The notes beneath the pieces are model-generated. The model worked only from the letters and a program-made list of their open reading frames with translations. It was not told the origin of the DNA and did not search any database. The translations under genes and the position numbers were made by a program. Of a stretch of DNA of 64,000 nucleotides, positions 35,771-44,256 are shown in pieces. Where the stretch lies: assembly GCA_963843275.1 (NCBI GenBank), contig CAWJJM010000010.1, positions 62,001 through 126,000 of the forward strand, in the 5' to 3' direction. Source of the stretch: CAWJJM01 sp963843275 (GTDB lineage Bacteria > Acidobacteriota > Thermoanaerobaculia > Multivoradales > JBCCEF01). How positions within the stretch are numbered: the stretch's first letter is position 1; the number at the start of each line of letters is the position of its first letter.

Positions 35771-36943
35771 GTGGAATCGGAGATGACCCTGCCCACCCTG
35801 CCGGCCCGGAGCGCAGCGAGCGCCGCGAGGGAACGCCGCGCGGCCGCCGACGCGCCGGGCGCCGTGCCCGACGACGCCACCGACGCCGAGCTGGTCGTCC
35901 GGACGCGCCGCGGGGACGCCGCGGCCGGCGATCTGCTGGCGCGGCGCTGCCGCCGCTCCGCCTACCTGCTGGCGCTGCAGCTCCTGCGCGATCCCGACGA
36001 CGCCCTGGACGTGGCGCAGGACGCCCTGCTGCGCCTCTTCGCCCACCTCGACCGGATCGAGCCGGGCCGTGAGGTGCGCCCCTGGCTGCTGGCGATCGTG
36101 CGCAACCGGGTCCGCGACCTGGCGCGCCGGCGGCGGGTGCGGCGGACCGAGTCGCTGGAGCGCGACGACGACGCGCCGCCCCGGCCGGTGGTGGATCCCG
36201 CCCCCGGCCCCGAGGCCGCCGCGGAGCTCGCCGAGCTGCAGCGTCACATCTGGCGCCTGCTCGGCGAGCTGTCCGAGCCGCAACGCGAGATCCTCGTGCT
36301 GCGCGACTACCAGGACCTGAGCTACGAGGAGATCGCCGGCGTGCTCGACGTGCCGCTGGGGACGGTGATGTCGCGCCTGCACCGCGCCCGGCGGGCGCTG
36401 CGCGACCGACTGCTCGCCGAGGCGCCGGGGTGGCGCCGGAGCGGGCGCGACCGGGAGGGCCGCCCGATGCGTGAGACGCCCGACCGCCACCCCGCCGCCG
36501 CGGCCGCCCCCTGCGGCCGCCGGTTCCCCGAGGAGATGCTGTCCGGCTACCTCGACGGCGCGCTCACCCAGGGGGAGGAGCAGCGGGTTCGCATCCACCT
36601 CGAAGACTGTCCGGACTGCCGCGCCGAGCTCGACGCGCTGCGCCGGCTGCGGGAGGCTGCCATGAAGACCACCTTCGACGTTCCCCCGCCCGAGGAGTGG
36701 GGCGAGGCCCCGCGCACCCGCACCAGCCGCGTCGCCCGCGGCACCGGCTGGCTGCTGCTGATCGTCTGGCTGCTCGCCCTCTCCGGCTACGCCCTGTGGA
36801 GCTTCGCCGTGGGGCCGGAGAGCCCGTGGGAGAAGCTGGCGGTGTTCGCCGCGCTGACCGGCGCCGGCCTGCTCTTCGTCTCCATCCTGCTCGATCGGCT
36901 GCGGGCCCTGCCGGGCGACCGCTACCGGAGGATCCAGCGATGA
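35771..36943 (+). CDS. ECF-type RNA polymerase sigma factor fused to a membrane-anchored zinc-finger anti-sigma domain
   Basis: A single 390-codon frame joins two proteins that are normally separate. Residues about 38-110 are sigma region 2 (LLRDPDDALDVAQDALLRLF) and about 150-215 are region 4 (LSEPQREILVLRDYQDLSYE, VPLGTVMSRLHRARRALR). From about 233 the anti-sigma part begins, with the zinc motif HLEDCPDCRAEL near 276 and a hydrophobic region at about 322-374 (TGWLLLIVWLLALSGYALW). The listed start is GTG; an ATG at 35783 is also possible. An ATG at 36468 inside the frame may be the ancestral anti-sigma start. The stop overlaps the next ATG (ATGA). Either a true fusion or a lost stop from an indel. 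Confidence 0.82.
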   Translation: MESEMTLPTLPARSAASAARERRAAADAPGAVPDDATDAELVVRTRRGDAAAGDLLARRCRRSAYLLALQLLRDPDDALDVAQDALLRLFAHLDRIEPGREVRPWLLAIVRNRVRDLARRRRVRRTESLERDDDAPPRPVVDPAPGPEAAAELAELQRHIWRLLGELSEPQREILVLRDYQDLSYEEIAGVLDVPLGTVMSRLHRARRALRDRLLAEAPGWRRSGRDREGRPMRETPDRHPAAAAAPCGRRFPEEMLSGYLDGALTQGEEQRVRIHLEDCPDCRAELDALRRLREAAMKTTFDVPPPEEWGEAPRTRTSRVARGTGWLLLIVWLLALSGYALWSFAVGPESPWEKLAVFAALTGAGLLFVSILLDRLRALPGDRYRRIQR

Positions 36944-37272
36944 TCGTCACCACCAGCTCGACGGTGGTCGGCCGCCGCACCGTGCGCACCCTCGGCATGG
37001 TGCGCGGCAACACCATCCGCGCCCGCCACCTGGGCCGCGACATCACCGCCCTGCTGCGCAACGTGGTGGGCGGCGAGATCACCGAGTACACCAAGCTCTT
37101 CGCGGAGGCCCGCGAGCAGGCCATCGACCGCATGGTCGAGGAGGCCCGCGAGCTCGGCGCCGACGCCGTCGTCGACACCCGCTTCTCCACCTCGATGGTG
37201 ATGTCCGGCGCCGCCGAGCTGATGGCCTACGGCACCGCCGTGGTGCTCGCGGACGACGCCGCGGACGCGTAG
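36940..37272 (+). CDS. YbjQ/UPF0145 family protein
   Basis: The 110-residue protein has the family pattern: IVTTSSTVVGRRTVRTLGMV, then RHLGRDITALLRNVVGGEI, YTKLFAEAREQAIDRMVEEA and LGADAVVDTRFSTSMVM. Members are small beta-alpha proteins of unknown function and have been called heavy-metal-binding-like. The ATG overlaps the sigma/anti-sigma stop (ATGA), so it is translated with that regulator and may belong to its envelope-stress circuit. It converges with the next glycosyltransferase 8 bases away. Confidence 0.88.
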   Translation: MIVTTSSTVVGRRTVRTLGMVRGNTIRARHLGRDITALLRNVVGGEITEYTKLFAEAREQAIDRMVEEARELGADAVVDTRFSTSMVMSGAAELMAYGTAVVLADDAADA

Positions 37273-37280
37273 GGCCCTGC

Positions 37281-38608
37281 CTACCCGACCCCTGTCTCCA
37301 TGATCTCCTCGAGCCGGGCGAAGACCAGCTCCGGCTCGTCGGGCAGCCAGGCGCGGAAACCCGGGCGGGCGAAGAGCTCCGCGTCGCCCGGGTAGGTGGG
37401 GACCAGGTAGGGCGGGAAGCGGGCGAAGTACTGGCGGTCGGGGCGGCGGCGGCGGGCCTGGACGGCGCGGCGCTTCTCGCCGGCGCGGTCGAGGTGGGCG
37501 AGCAGGTAGGAGGTCGCGCGGAGCTGCGCCACGGTGCGCTCGTCGGTCAGGGTGGGCGGAGCGGGCGGGCCCTGCCGCCACGCCGCCAGCTCGCGGCGCA
37601 GGCGCGACCCCAGCCGGCGGACGAGCTCGCCGGTGCCGTAGCGCCGCCAGCGTTCCGGGAGGTCGCGCAGCCGCGCCGGCGGCTCGGCGGCCGCCGCCGC
37701 GCCCGGCCCGGTGTCGGCGATGAGGCCGGCGTAGGGGTCACGGGCCAGCTCCTCGCCCCCCGGGTTGCCGTGGACCACGAGGTGCTGGGTGCGATGGAGA
37801 TAGGTGAGCAGCACCGCCGGCATCATCCGTTCCCACAGCCCGGCCTCGTAGTTCTTGTGGGCGGTGAGCAGGGCGTTGCGCTCGAACAGGAAGCCGCGGT
37901 TGAACAGGCCGAGCAGGTCGCTGGTGGCGCTCGACCGGTGGTGGACGACGGCCTCGCGGGCGAAGGTGACCCGCCGGCCTCCCGCCCACAGCCGCCAGCC
38001 CAGGTCGACGTCCTCGAGGTACGCGAAGTAGTCGTCGTCGAAGCCACCGGCGGCGCGGAAGGCGTCGCGCCACACCAGCAGGTTGCCGCCGCAGGGAAAG
38101 GGCAGCTCGGCGCCGTCCTGCCGGAAGGTCGGCGGCGGCCGCGGCCAGCGGGCGCCGGAAGCCGAGCTGGAAGGCGTGGCCGTCGAAGGTCATGGCGCCG
38201 CGGGCGAAGTCGAGCCGCTCGCCCTCCCAGTCGACGATCATCCCGGAGACCGCGGCGACGTCGGGCGCGGCGCCGGCCAGCGCCGCGACCAGCGCCGCCA
38301 GCCAGGACGGCCGCGGACGCGTATCGTTGTTGAGCAGGGCCACGGCGTCGCCGGTCGCCGCTTCCACCAGCCGGTTGTTCGCCGCCGCGAAGCCCACGTT
38401 GACGGGGCTCTCGACCCGCCGCACCCGCGGGTGGGCGCGGCGCAGCCACTCGGCCGTGCCGTCGCGGGAGCCGTTGTCGAAGACCAGCACCTCCCACGGC
38501 ACGCCGGGGTCGTCCTGCGCCTCGAGCGCGGCGAGCAGCACCTCGAGGTGGCGGCGGCCGTTCCACGAGAGCACCGCCACCGAGACGCCGCGCCGGGGTG
38601 CGGCTCAC
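37281..38608 (-). CDS. Family 2 glycosyltransferase (rhamnosyltransferase-like; two indels)
   Basis: About 440 residues after correction. The N-terminal GT-A half shows VAVLSWNGRRHLEVLLAALE, FDNGSRDGTAEWL, NVGFAAANNRLV and LLNNDTRPRPSWLAAL. The acceptor half (frame starting WRDAFRAAGGFDDDYFAYLE) has DVDLGWRLWAGGRRVTFAREA and a helical tail. The two halves are joined by removing one extra base near 38112-38140, giving GAELPFPCGGNLLVWRDA. Another extra base near 38590-38597 hides the likely GTG start at 38608, which would overlap the preceding gene's stop as GTGA. It transfers a sugar onto a growing envelope glycan; donor unknown. Confidence 0.82.
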
Positions 38609-39941
38609 CGCGGCGCCTCCGGCCGGCCGCCGGCCGCGGCGGCGAGGCCCAGGCGGGCGGCGAAGCGGCGCAGCCGGCGGCGGAGACGGAAGCCGGGCGG
38701 ATCGGCCGGCGCCACGGTCGGCGGGCGGAAGGCGAAGCGGTCCTTGCCGGCGTCGCGGCGCGGGGCGCGGCAGAACGGCCCGAGCGGCGCCAGCACCCGC
38801 TCCCAGGTGAACTCCCGCGCCAGGGCGGCGGCGCCGCGCCGCCGGGTCTCGGCGGCCGGGTCGGCGAGCGCCGCCGCCAGCGCCGCCGCCAGCGCCGCGG
38901 CGTCCCCCGGCGGCACCACCCAACCGGCGCCGTGGTCCGCCACCAGCCGGCTCAGCCGCGCCGCCTTCGCTGGTGATCGCCGGCAGGCCGGCGGCCAGCC
39001 GCGTCGAGGAAGCGCGTGCGCAGCGACAGGCGGGTCTCCAGGCTCGGCCGGTGCGGGGCGGCGAGCACGTCGACGTCGCGCAGCAGGTCCCAGCGGCGTG
39101 CCGCCGGCACCCAGTCGAGCAGGCGGACCCGGCTCCCCCACCAGCCGCGGCGCCGGCAGTCCGCCTCGACCTCGGCCGAGGAGGCGCTGCGGCGTGGCGG
39201 CGGCATTGGGGTTGGCGATCAGCAGCAGCGTCCAGTCGACCGCCGTCGAGACGCTCGAGCGCGGCGCAGCAGGGTCCACGGGTCGTACCAGTCGTAGAGG
39301 CCGCCGAAAGGAGCGCCGCGGCGCTCCCCGGGGCGGGGCGGCGGCAGGTAGGGCCGGTGCGGCGGGAGCTCCCCGGGACCCCGAAGGGCACGGTCGCGAC
39401 CAGCTCGCGGAGGTCGGGGTCCGCCGCCAGGCGCTCCGGGGTGCACCCGGCCCAGCGCGGTCGAGGAAGCCCAGGTAGTAGGTGCGCTGCTCCTCGCCGG
39501 CAGCAGAGGAAGAAGTCGCCGCGCGACAGCTGCAGCACCCAGGTCGCGTGGTCGTTGCGGTAGGGGTCGAGGCCGAGCGGTCGCGGTAGTGGAGGTTCTC
39601 GACCAGCCAGGGGTCGTAGAGGTCGATCGCCACGGGCAGCCGGGCAGCTCGAGCACCAGGTCGTTGGCGAGCTGCCCCTGGGCCACCGCCCCGTCGCACG
39701 CCGGCGAGGGCCGCGGCGAAGCCGCCGGGCAGCGCCCGGCGGGCTCGGGGAGCGGCGCGCCGGCCGCGCCGGCGGCCGCCACGGCGCGCGCGGCCACGTC
39801 CGGCTCCGCCGGCGACACCAGCACGGTCTCCACGCCCCGCGACGCCGCCGGCAGCCGGCGCGCCAGCTCCAGGTAGCGGAGCCCGATGCCCGCCATCCGT
39901 TCGCGGATCGGCTCGCTCGAGACCAGGGCGATGCGCGTCAT
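38605..39941 (-). CDS. Family 4 glycosyltransferase, broken into several frames by many indels
   Basis: Pieces of one GT-B protein of about 440 residues can be read across all three frames. The start MTRIALVSSEPIRERMAGIG (39941) is followed by QGQLANDLVLELPG, LPVAIDLYDPWLVENLHYRD, LQLSRGDFFLCC, ERLAADPDLRELVATVPFGV, FGGLYDWYDPWTLLR, TLLLIANPNAAATPQRLL, VRLLDWVPAARRWDLLRDVD, and a C-terminal block ADHGAGWVVPPGDAAALAAA to the end at 38605. At least six single-base indels are needed between 38950 and 39740. All expected blocks remain in order, which favours sequence error over decay. The exact protein sequence is not recoverable here. Confidence 0.65.
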
Positions 39942-41900
39942 CGCCCCTCGCAGCCGCTCGAGCTGGAGGTGCAGGCGCCAGACGCGGCTGCCCTCCATCT
40001 CGCGGATGCGCCCGCCGAGGCGCTCGATCTCCCCGTAGGTCCGCCCCAGGTGGGCGTCCTGGTCGGCGACCACGGCGCGCAGCGCCGCCTCGGCGGCGTA
40101 GAGCCGCTCGAGCTCGACCGCCATCGCCTGCCGCTCCCCGCGCAGCGCGTCGAGCTCTCCGTTGAGCTCGTGGTACCGCTGGTCGAGCTGGTGGTAGCGC
40201 TCGGCGAGCTGCTGGTGGCTCGCCTCGAGGTCGGCGAACTGCGCCGCCGCTCGCCGCGCCGCCTCGCGATGGTCGAGCGCCGCCTCGCGCCGCCGCCGGT
40301 CGGCGAGCGCGGCCGCCTCGGCGGCGTCCACCTGCTCGGCGCGCAGGGTGTCGACCACCCGCGCCAGGGCCGCCGGGGAGAGGCGCTCGGCGTGCTTGGC
40401 GAGCACCCGCTCCTTCATCGCCAGGAAGTCGGCGCGCCGGCGGGGGGCGTCGCCCAGCACGTGGTGGCCGCCGCCACGGAAGTGCCGGTACTCGCAGGTG
40501 ACCGCGGCGAGGTGGTGGAAACGGCTGCGCGCCGCGAGCCGGATCAGCAGGTCCCAGTCCTCGAAGAACGGGAGCTCGCGGTCGAACGGCCCGACCTCGG
40601 CGAGCAGCGCCCGCTCGACGACGACGGTGTTGAACGGGATGTAGTTGTCGACCAGCAGCAGGTCGGGATCGAAGTCGCGGCTGTACGGCAGGCGGCGCTC
40701 GACGCAGCGCCAGCCGCCCGTCTCGCCCGGATCGCCCGGGCCGGTCAGCTCGTACACGCCCACCGCGGCGTCGCTGTACGCCACCCGCACGCCGGCCGCC
40801 GCGGCGAGGCCGGCGAGCGTGGCCAGGTGCTCGGGGGCCGCCAGGTCGTCGTCGTCGAGGAAGGTGACGACGTCGCCGCCGGCCGCCGCCACCCCGGCGT
40901 CGGCGGCCGCCGCCCGGCCGCCGGTCTCCTCGAGATCCACCCGCACCACCGGCAGCGGGAAGTCCTCGGGCACCTGCGGCGGCTCGCCCCCGTCGTTGAC
41001 CAGCACCACCTCGGCGCGCCGGTAGGTGCTGGCGGCCAGGCTGGCGAGGGCCTCGGCGAGCAGCGCCGGGCGGTCCAGCGTCCGCACCACCACCGAGATC
41101 CGCGGCCCCTCGCGGACCTCGTGCAGCTCCGCGAGGCCGCCCAGGTGGGCGACGAGCTGGGCGGGGCTGCGGGTGGTGAAGTCGGCGGCGGCGAGCCGCC
41201 GGTAGCCCTCGGCCGCGGCCGGTCCCTCCCGGTCGTCGCCCAGGGTGAGGGTGCGGAAGCGCTTCAGCCCCTGCGCCGCCCGCCAGTAGCCGGCCCGCTC
41301 GCCCTGGCTCCTGTAGAGCTCCATCGCCGCCGCCAGCCGCGGCAGCTCGTCGCCGACGTCGACGAGGAGATCGGGGTGGGCGGGGTGGTTGATCTCGTAC
41401 ACCAGGATGCGCAGCTCGGCCGCCAGCTCGGCGAGCGCACGGTCGCCGCCGCGCGCCCGCAGCGGCCCGAGCAGCCGGTGCAGCGCGGCGAAGGCGGCGC
41501 GGTGGTCGCGGCTGATCTCGAGCGGCGAGGGGACCAGCAGCAGCTCGGGGCGCTGGCTCAGCAGGGCGCGGCGCACCGCCGTGGCCGCGGCCTCGAGGTG
41601 CTCGCCCAGGCCACCGTCGGGAAGATCCAGGTGCTCGACGCCGGCGAGCCCGAGCAGGTCGGCCACCGCCGCCGCCTCGCGCCGCCGGGTGGCGACGTAC
41701 TCCGACCTCTCGGCGGGCGCGACGCCGCCCCCGCCGTCGGTGAGGAAGAGCACGCGCACCGCCGCGCCCCGCGCGGCGAGCTGGGCCACGAGGCCGCCGC
41801 AGCCGAGCACCTCGTCGTCGGGGTGGGGCGCCAGCACCAGGACGCTCGACGCGACCACCTGCTCGGCACGGTCCGGCGGGGTGTGGAGGGGATCGCTCAC
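39938..41900 (-). CDS. Fused LmbE/PIG-L deacetylase, family 2 glycosyltransferase and coiled-coil protein
   Basis: About 653 residues. An N-terminal LmbE/PIG-L-type zinc deacetylase (about 12-215) shows SSVLVLAPHPDDEVLGCGG and the later EINHPAHPDL. A GT-A glycosyltransferase (about 267-480) has ISVVVRTLDRPALLAEALAS, NDGGEPPQVPED, TFLDDDDLAAPEHL and PFFEDWDLLIRLAARSRFHH. A long coiled coil (about 515-635) ends VWRLHLQLERLRG. The GTG start overlaps the upstream stop (GTGA). At the 3' end the frame runs into the next gene; one extra G near 39945 would hide an RGR-stop that overlaps the next ATG. It probably deacetylates and extends the same glycan. Confidence 0.82.
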
Positions 41901-44233
41901 CGGTCGCTCCCCCGGGCGCTCAGCCGCCGCCGGGTCTCGGCACCGGGCCCCGCGTGCGGGGCCGCGGCGGCGGCGGCCGGCGCCGGGGCGTGCCGCCAGA
42001 TGCGCAGCGCCGGAGCCAGCGGCACCGAGGTGCGCAGCGGCCACTCCTGGGCGAGCAGGGCGGCCGGCGGCACGGCGCCGCCGCGGTAGGGGTCGCCGTC
42101 GCCCACCGCGATGCGGCGCGGCGCCTGCCGCGCGCCGTCGATCGACACCTCGGCGGCGCGCAGCGCCCCGACGTCGCCGAGCACCCGGAAGCCCTTCTGC
42201 AGGTCCTCGCCGGTGAGCTCGAAGGTGATCTCGTCCCCTTCCAGCTCGACCCGGTCGGCCGGCGCCAGGAAGTACGGCCACCAGCCCTCCGGCGGGTGCT
42301 CGAAGGCGAGCCGCCCGGCGACCCGCCGGCCGCTCTCCACCTCGTCGAGGACCACCTCGAGGCCGGGGAGCTCGCGGTCGAGCTGGGCGTGCAGGAGGGC
42401 GGCGAGCTGGTCGCGGCGGTCGGGGCGCTCCGCCGCCAGGTTGTGCCGCTCGGCGGGATCGGTCGCCAGGTCGTACAGCTCGATGCGCTCCAGGCGCCGG
42501 AAGTCGAGCGGCCAGAGCGCCTCCTGGAGCGCGTCGTGGGGGGTGAACGGCGCCTGGCGGTTGAACAGCACCAGCTTCCAGTCGTCGAGCACGGCGGCGG
42601 CGCGCAGGGGACCCCAGCTCAGGCCTTCGGAGAGCGCCGCGCGGCGCGGCAGCGTCTCCATGCCGCGCAGCGTGGGCAGCAGGTCGACGCCGTCCAGCTC
42701 GTCCGGCGCCGGCAGGCCGGCGGCGTCGAGCACCGTCGGCACCAGGTCGAGCAGGCGCACCGCTCCCGACACCCGGCGCCCGGCCGCCACCCGCCCGTCC
42801 CAGCGCACCATGAGCGGCACGTGGATCTGCTCCTGGTAGAGCGTCTGGCCGTGCTTCCAGCCGCCGTGGTCGTAGAGCTCCTCCCCGTGGTCGGCGGTGA
42901 GCACCACCAGGGTGCGGCTCAGGACCTCCGGATCGATCGCCTCGAGAAGCTCGCCGATCTTGCGGTCGACATAGGCGATCTCGCTGTCGTAGAGGGCGCG
43001 GAGCTGGGCACGGTCGCGCTGCGGATCGCTCAGCTCCACCTGACCGAGCGCGACGCCGTGCACCATGTCGCCGGTGATCTTCCCCTTGTAGGCCGGGTAG
43101 AAGGGCGACCGCCGCCCGCCGGTGTCCGGGCTGGCGTAGGGATCGTGCGGGTCGAGGAAGTGGAGGTAGAGGAAGAAGGGCTCCGCCGCGTGGGCGTCGA
43201 GCCAGGGGCGGGCCCGGCGCTCCACCTCGTCGGCGTGCAGCGACAGCGACGCGACCACGGCCGGCGGCACCCAGAAGGTCTCGAAGCCGCGGGCGAACCC
43301 ACCGGCCGCGCTCACCGTCGGGTTGGCGACGTAGGCGCCGGTGCGATAACCCGCCGCCGCCAGCCGTTCGGCCAGCGTCGGCACACCGTCCGGCACCCCC
43401 ATCTCCCCGGAGCGGGCGCGCGCCAGCTCGCCCGGGAAGCGGCCGGTGAGGTAGGAGATCACCGACGGCAACGTCCAGGGCGCCTGCGAGGTCGCGTCCT
43501 CGAAGACGGTGCCACGCCCGGCCAGCAGGCGGTCGAGGTTGGGCGAGGTGTCGGGGCCGTAGCCGTAGGCGCCGAGGTGGTCGGCGCGCAGCGTGTCGAC
43601 GACGATCAGCAGCACGTTCGGGCGGTCGCCGCGGCGGACCGCGGCGCGGCCGTAGAGCGCCACCGGCCCCCAGGCGATCCCCGGCTCCGCGCCGGCCTCC
43701 GCCCCGAGGCCGGGGCAGGACGCGGCGAGCTCCAGGGTCACCCCCTCGCCGGCGTGCCCGGACAGGTCGACCGCGAAGTCGGTCCACCCGCCGCCCCCCT
43801 CGCTCCCCATCTCCACCCGTTCGAGCACCTCCACCTCCCGCTCGTCGCGCCGCAGACCGACCTGCGCCGTGCAGTCACGGGCCGTCTCCCGGAACGCCGG
43901 CGAGACCCCCACGCCTACCGCCAGGCGAGCCCCCTGCGGCAACCGCCCCTGCCAGCTCCATCCGGCGGGGGTGGTCACCAACACCGGTCGTCGCTGTCCG
44001 TCGATCTCCACCGTGGTCGACCGCGCCGGGGCCGCGAAGCGCACCCCCCGCCCCTGCCAGGCGTCGGCCGCCAGCGCTCCCTGGGCACCGGCCGGCGGGA
44101 TCAGGAAGCCACCGACCGGCGCCGGGCGACACCCGCCGGCCGCGAGGGCGGCGGCGGCGACGGCGGCCACGACCGCACGGAGCCCCCGCGTCGGATCGCG
44201 GACCGGGAGCGGGGATCGACGGAGCGGCGGCAT
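41897..44233 (-). CDS. Lipid-anchored sulfatase-fold hydrolase with C-terminal beta domain
   Basis: The 778-residue protein has a lipoprotein signal (VVAAVAAAALAAGGC) and a beta-rich region to about 195. The catalytic domain (about 200-540) has NVLLIVVDTLRADHLGAYGY, the nucleophile loop SQAPWTLPSVISYLTGRFPG with Thr where sulfatases have Cys/Ser, and VVLTADHGEELYDHGGWKHG. About 240 residues follow, including a small beta domain near the end. It resembles the 5825-7603 protein but is longer. It lies between the YfhO-like gene (23-base gap) and the LmbE-GT2 gene (GTGA overlap), so it probably modifies the same envelope glycan. Sulfate versus phosphate ester is unresolved. Confidence 0.82.
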   Translation of the reverse strand: MPPLRRSPLPVRDPTRGLRAVVAAVAAAALAAGGCRPAPVGGFLIPPAGAQGALAADAWQGRGVRFAAPARSTTVEIDGQRRPVLVTTPAGWSWQGRLPQGARLAVGVGVSPAFRETARDCTAQVGLRRDEREVEVLERVEMGSEGGGGWTDFAVDLSGHAGEGVTLELAASCPGLGAEAGAEPGIAWGPVALYGRAAVRRGDRPNVLLIVVDTLRADHLGAYGYGPDTSPNLDRLLAGRGTVFEDATSQAPWTLPSVISYLTGRFPGELARARSGEMGVPDGVPTLAERLAAAGYRTGAYVANPTVSAAGGFARGFETFWVPPAVVASLSLHADEVERRARPWLDAHAAEPFFLYLHFLDPHDPYASPDTGGRRSPFYPAYKGKITGDMVHGVALGQVELSDPQRDRAQLRALYDSEIAYVDRKIGELLEAIDPEVLSRTLVVLTADHGEELYDHGGWKHGQTLYQEQIHVPLMVRWDGRVAAGRRVSGAVRLLDLVPTVLDAAGLPAPDELDGVDLLPTLRGMETLPRRAALSEGLSWGPLRAAAVLDDWKLVLFNRQAPFTPHDALQEALWPLDFRRLERIELYDLATDPAERHNLAAERPDRRDQLAALLHAQLDRELPGLEVVLDEVESGRRVAGRLAFEHPPEGWWPYFLAPADRVELEGDEITFELTGEDLQKGFRVLGDVGALRAAEVSIDGARQAPRRIAVGDGDPYRGGAVPPAALLAQEWPLRTSVPLAPALRIWRHAPAPAAAAAAPHAGPGAETRRRLSARGSDR

Positions 44234-44256
44234 GGGCAGCGGGCCGGGCCGCAATG

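Noticed and set aside
39969..42089. Long plus-strand open frame opposite the LmbE-GT2 gene
   Set aside because: Composition is typical of an antisense shadow and the minus strand encodes well-conserved motifs over the same bases.
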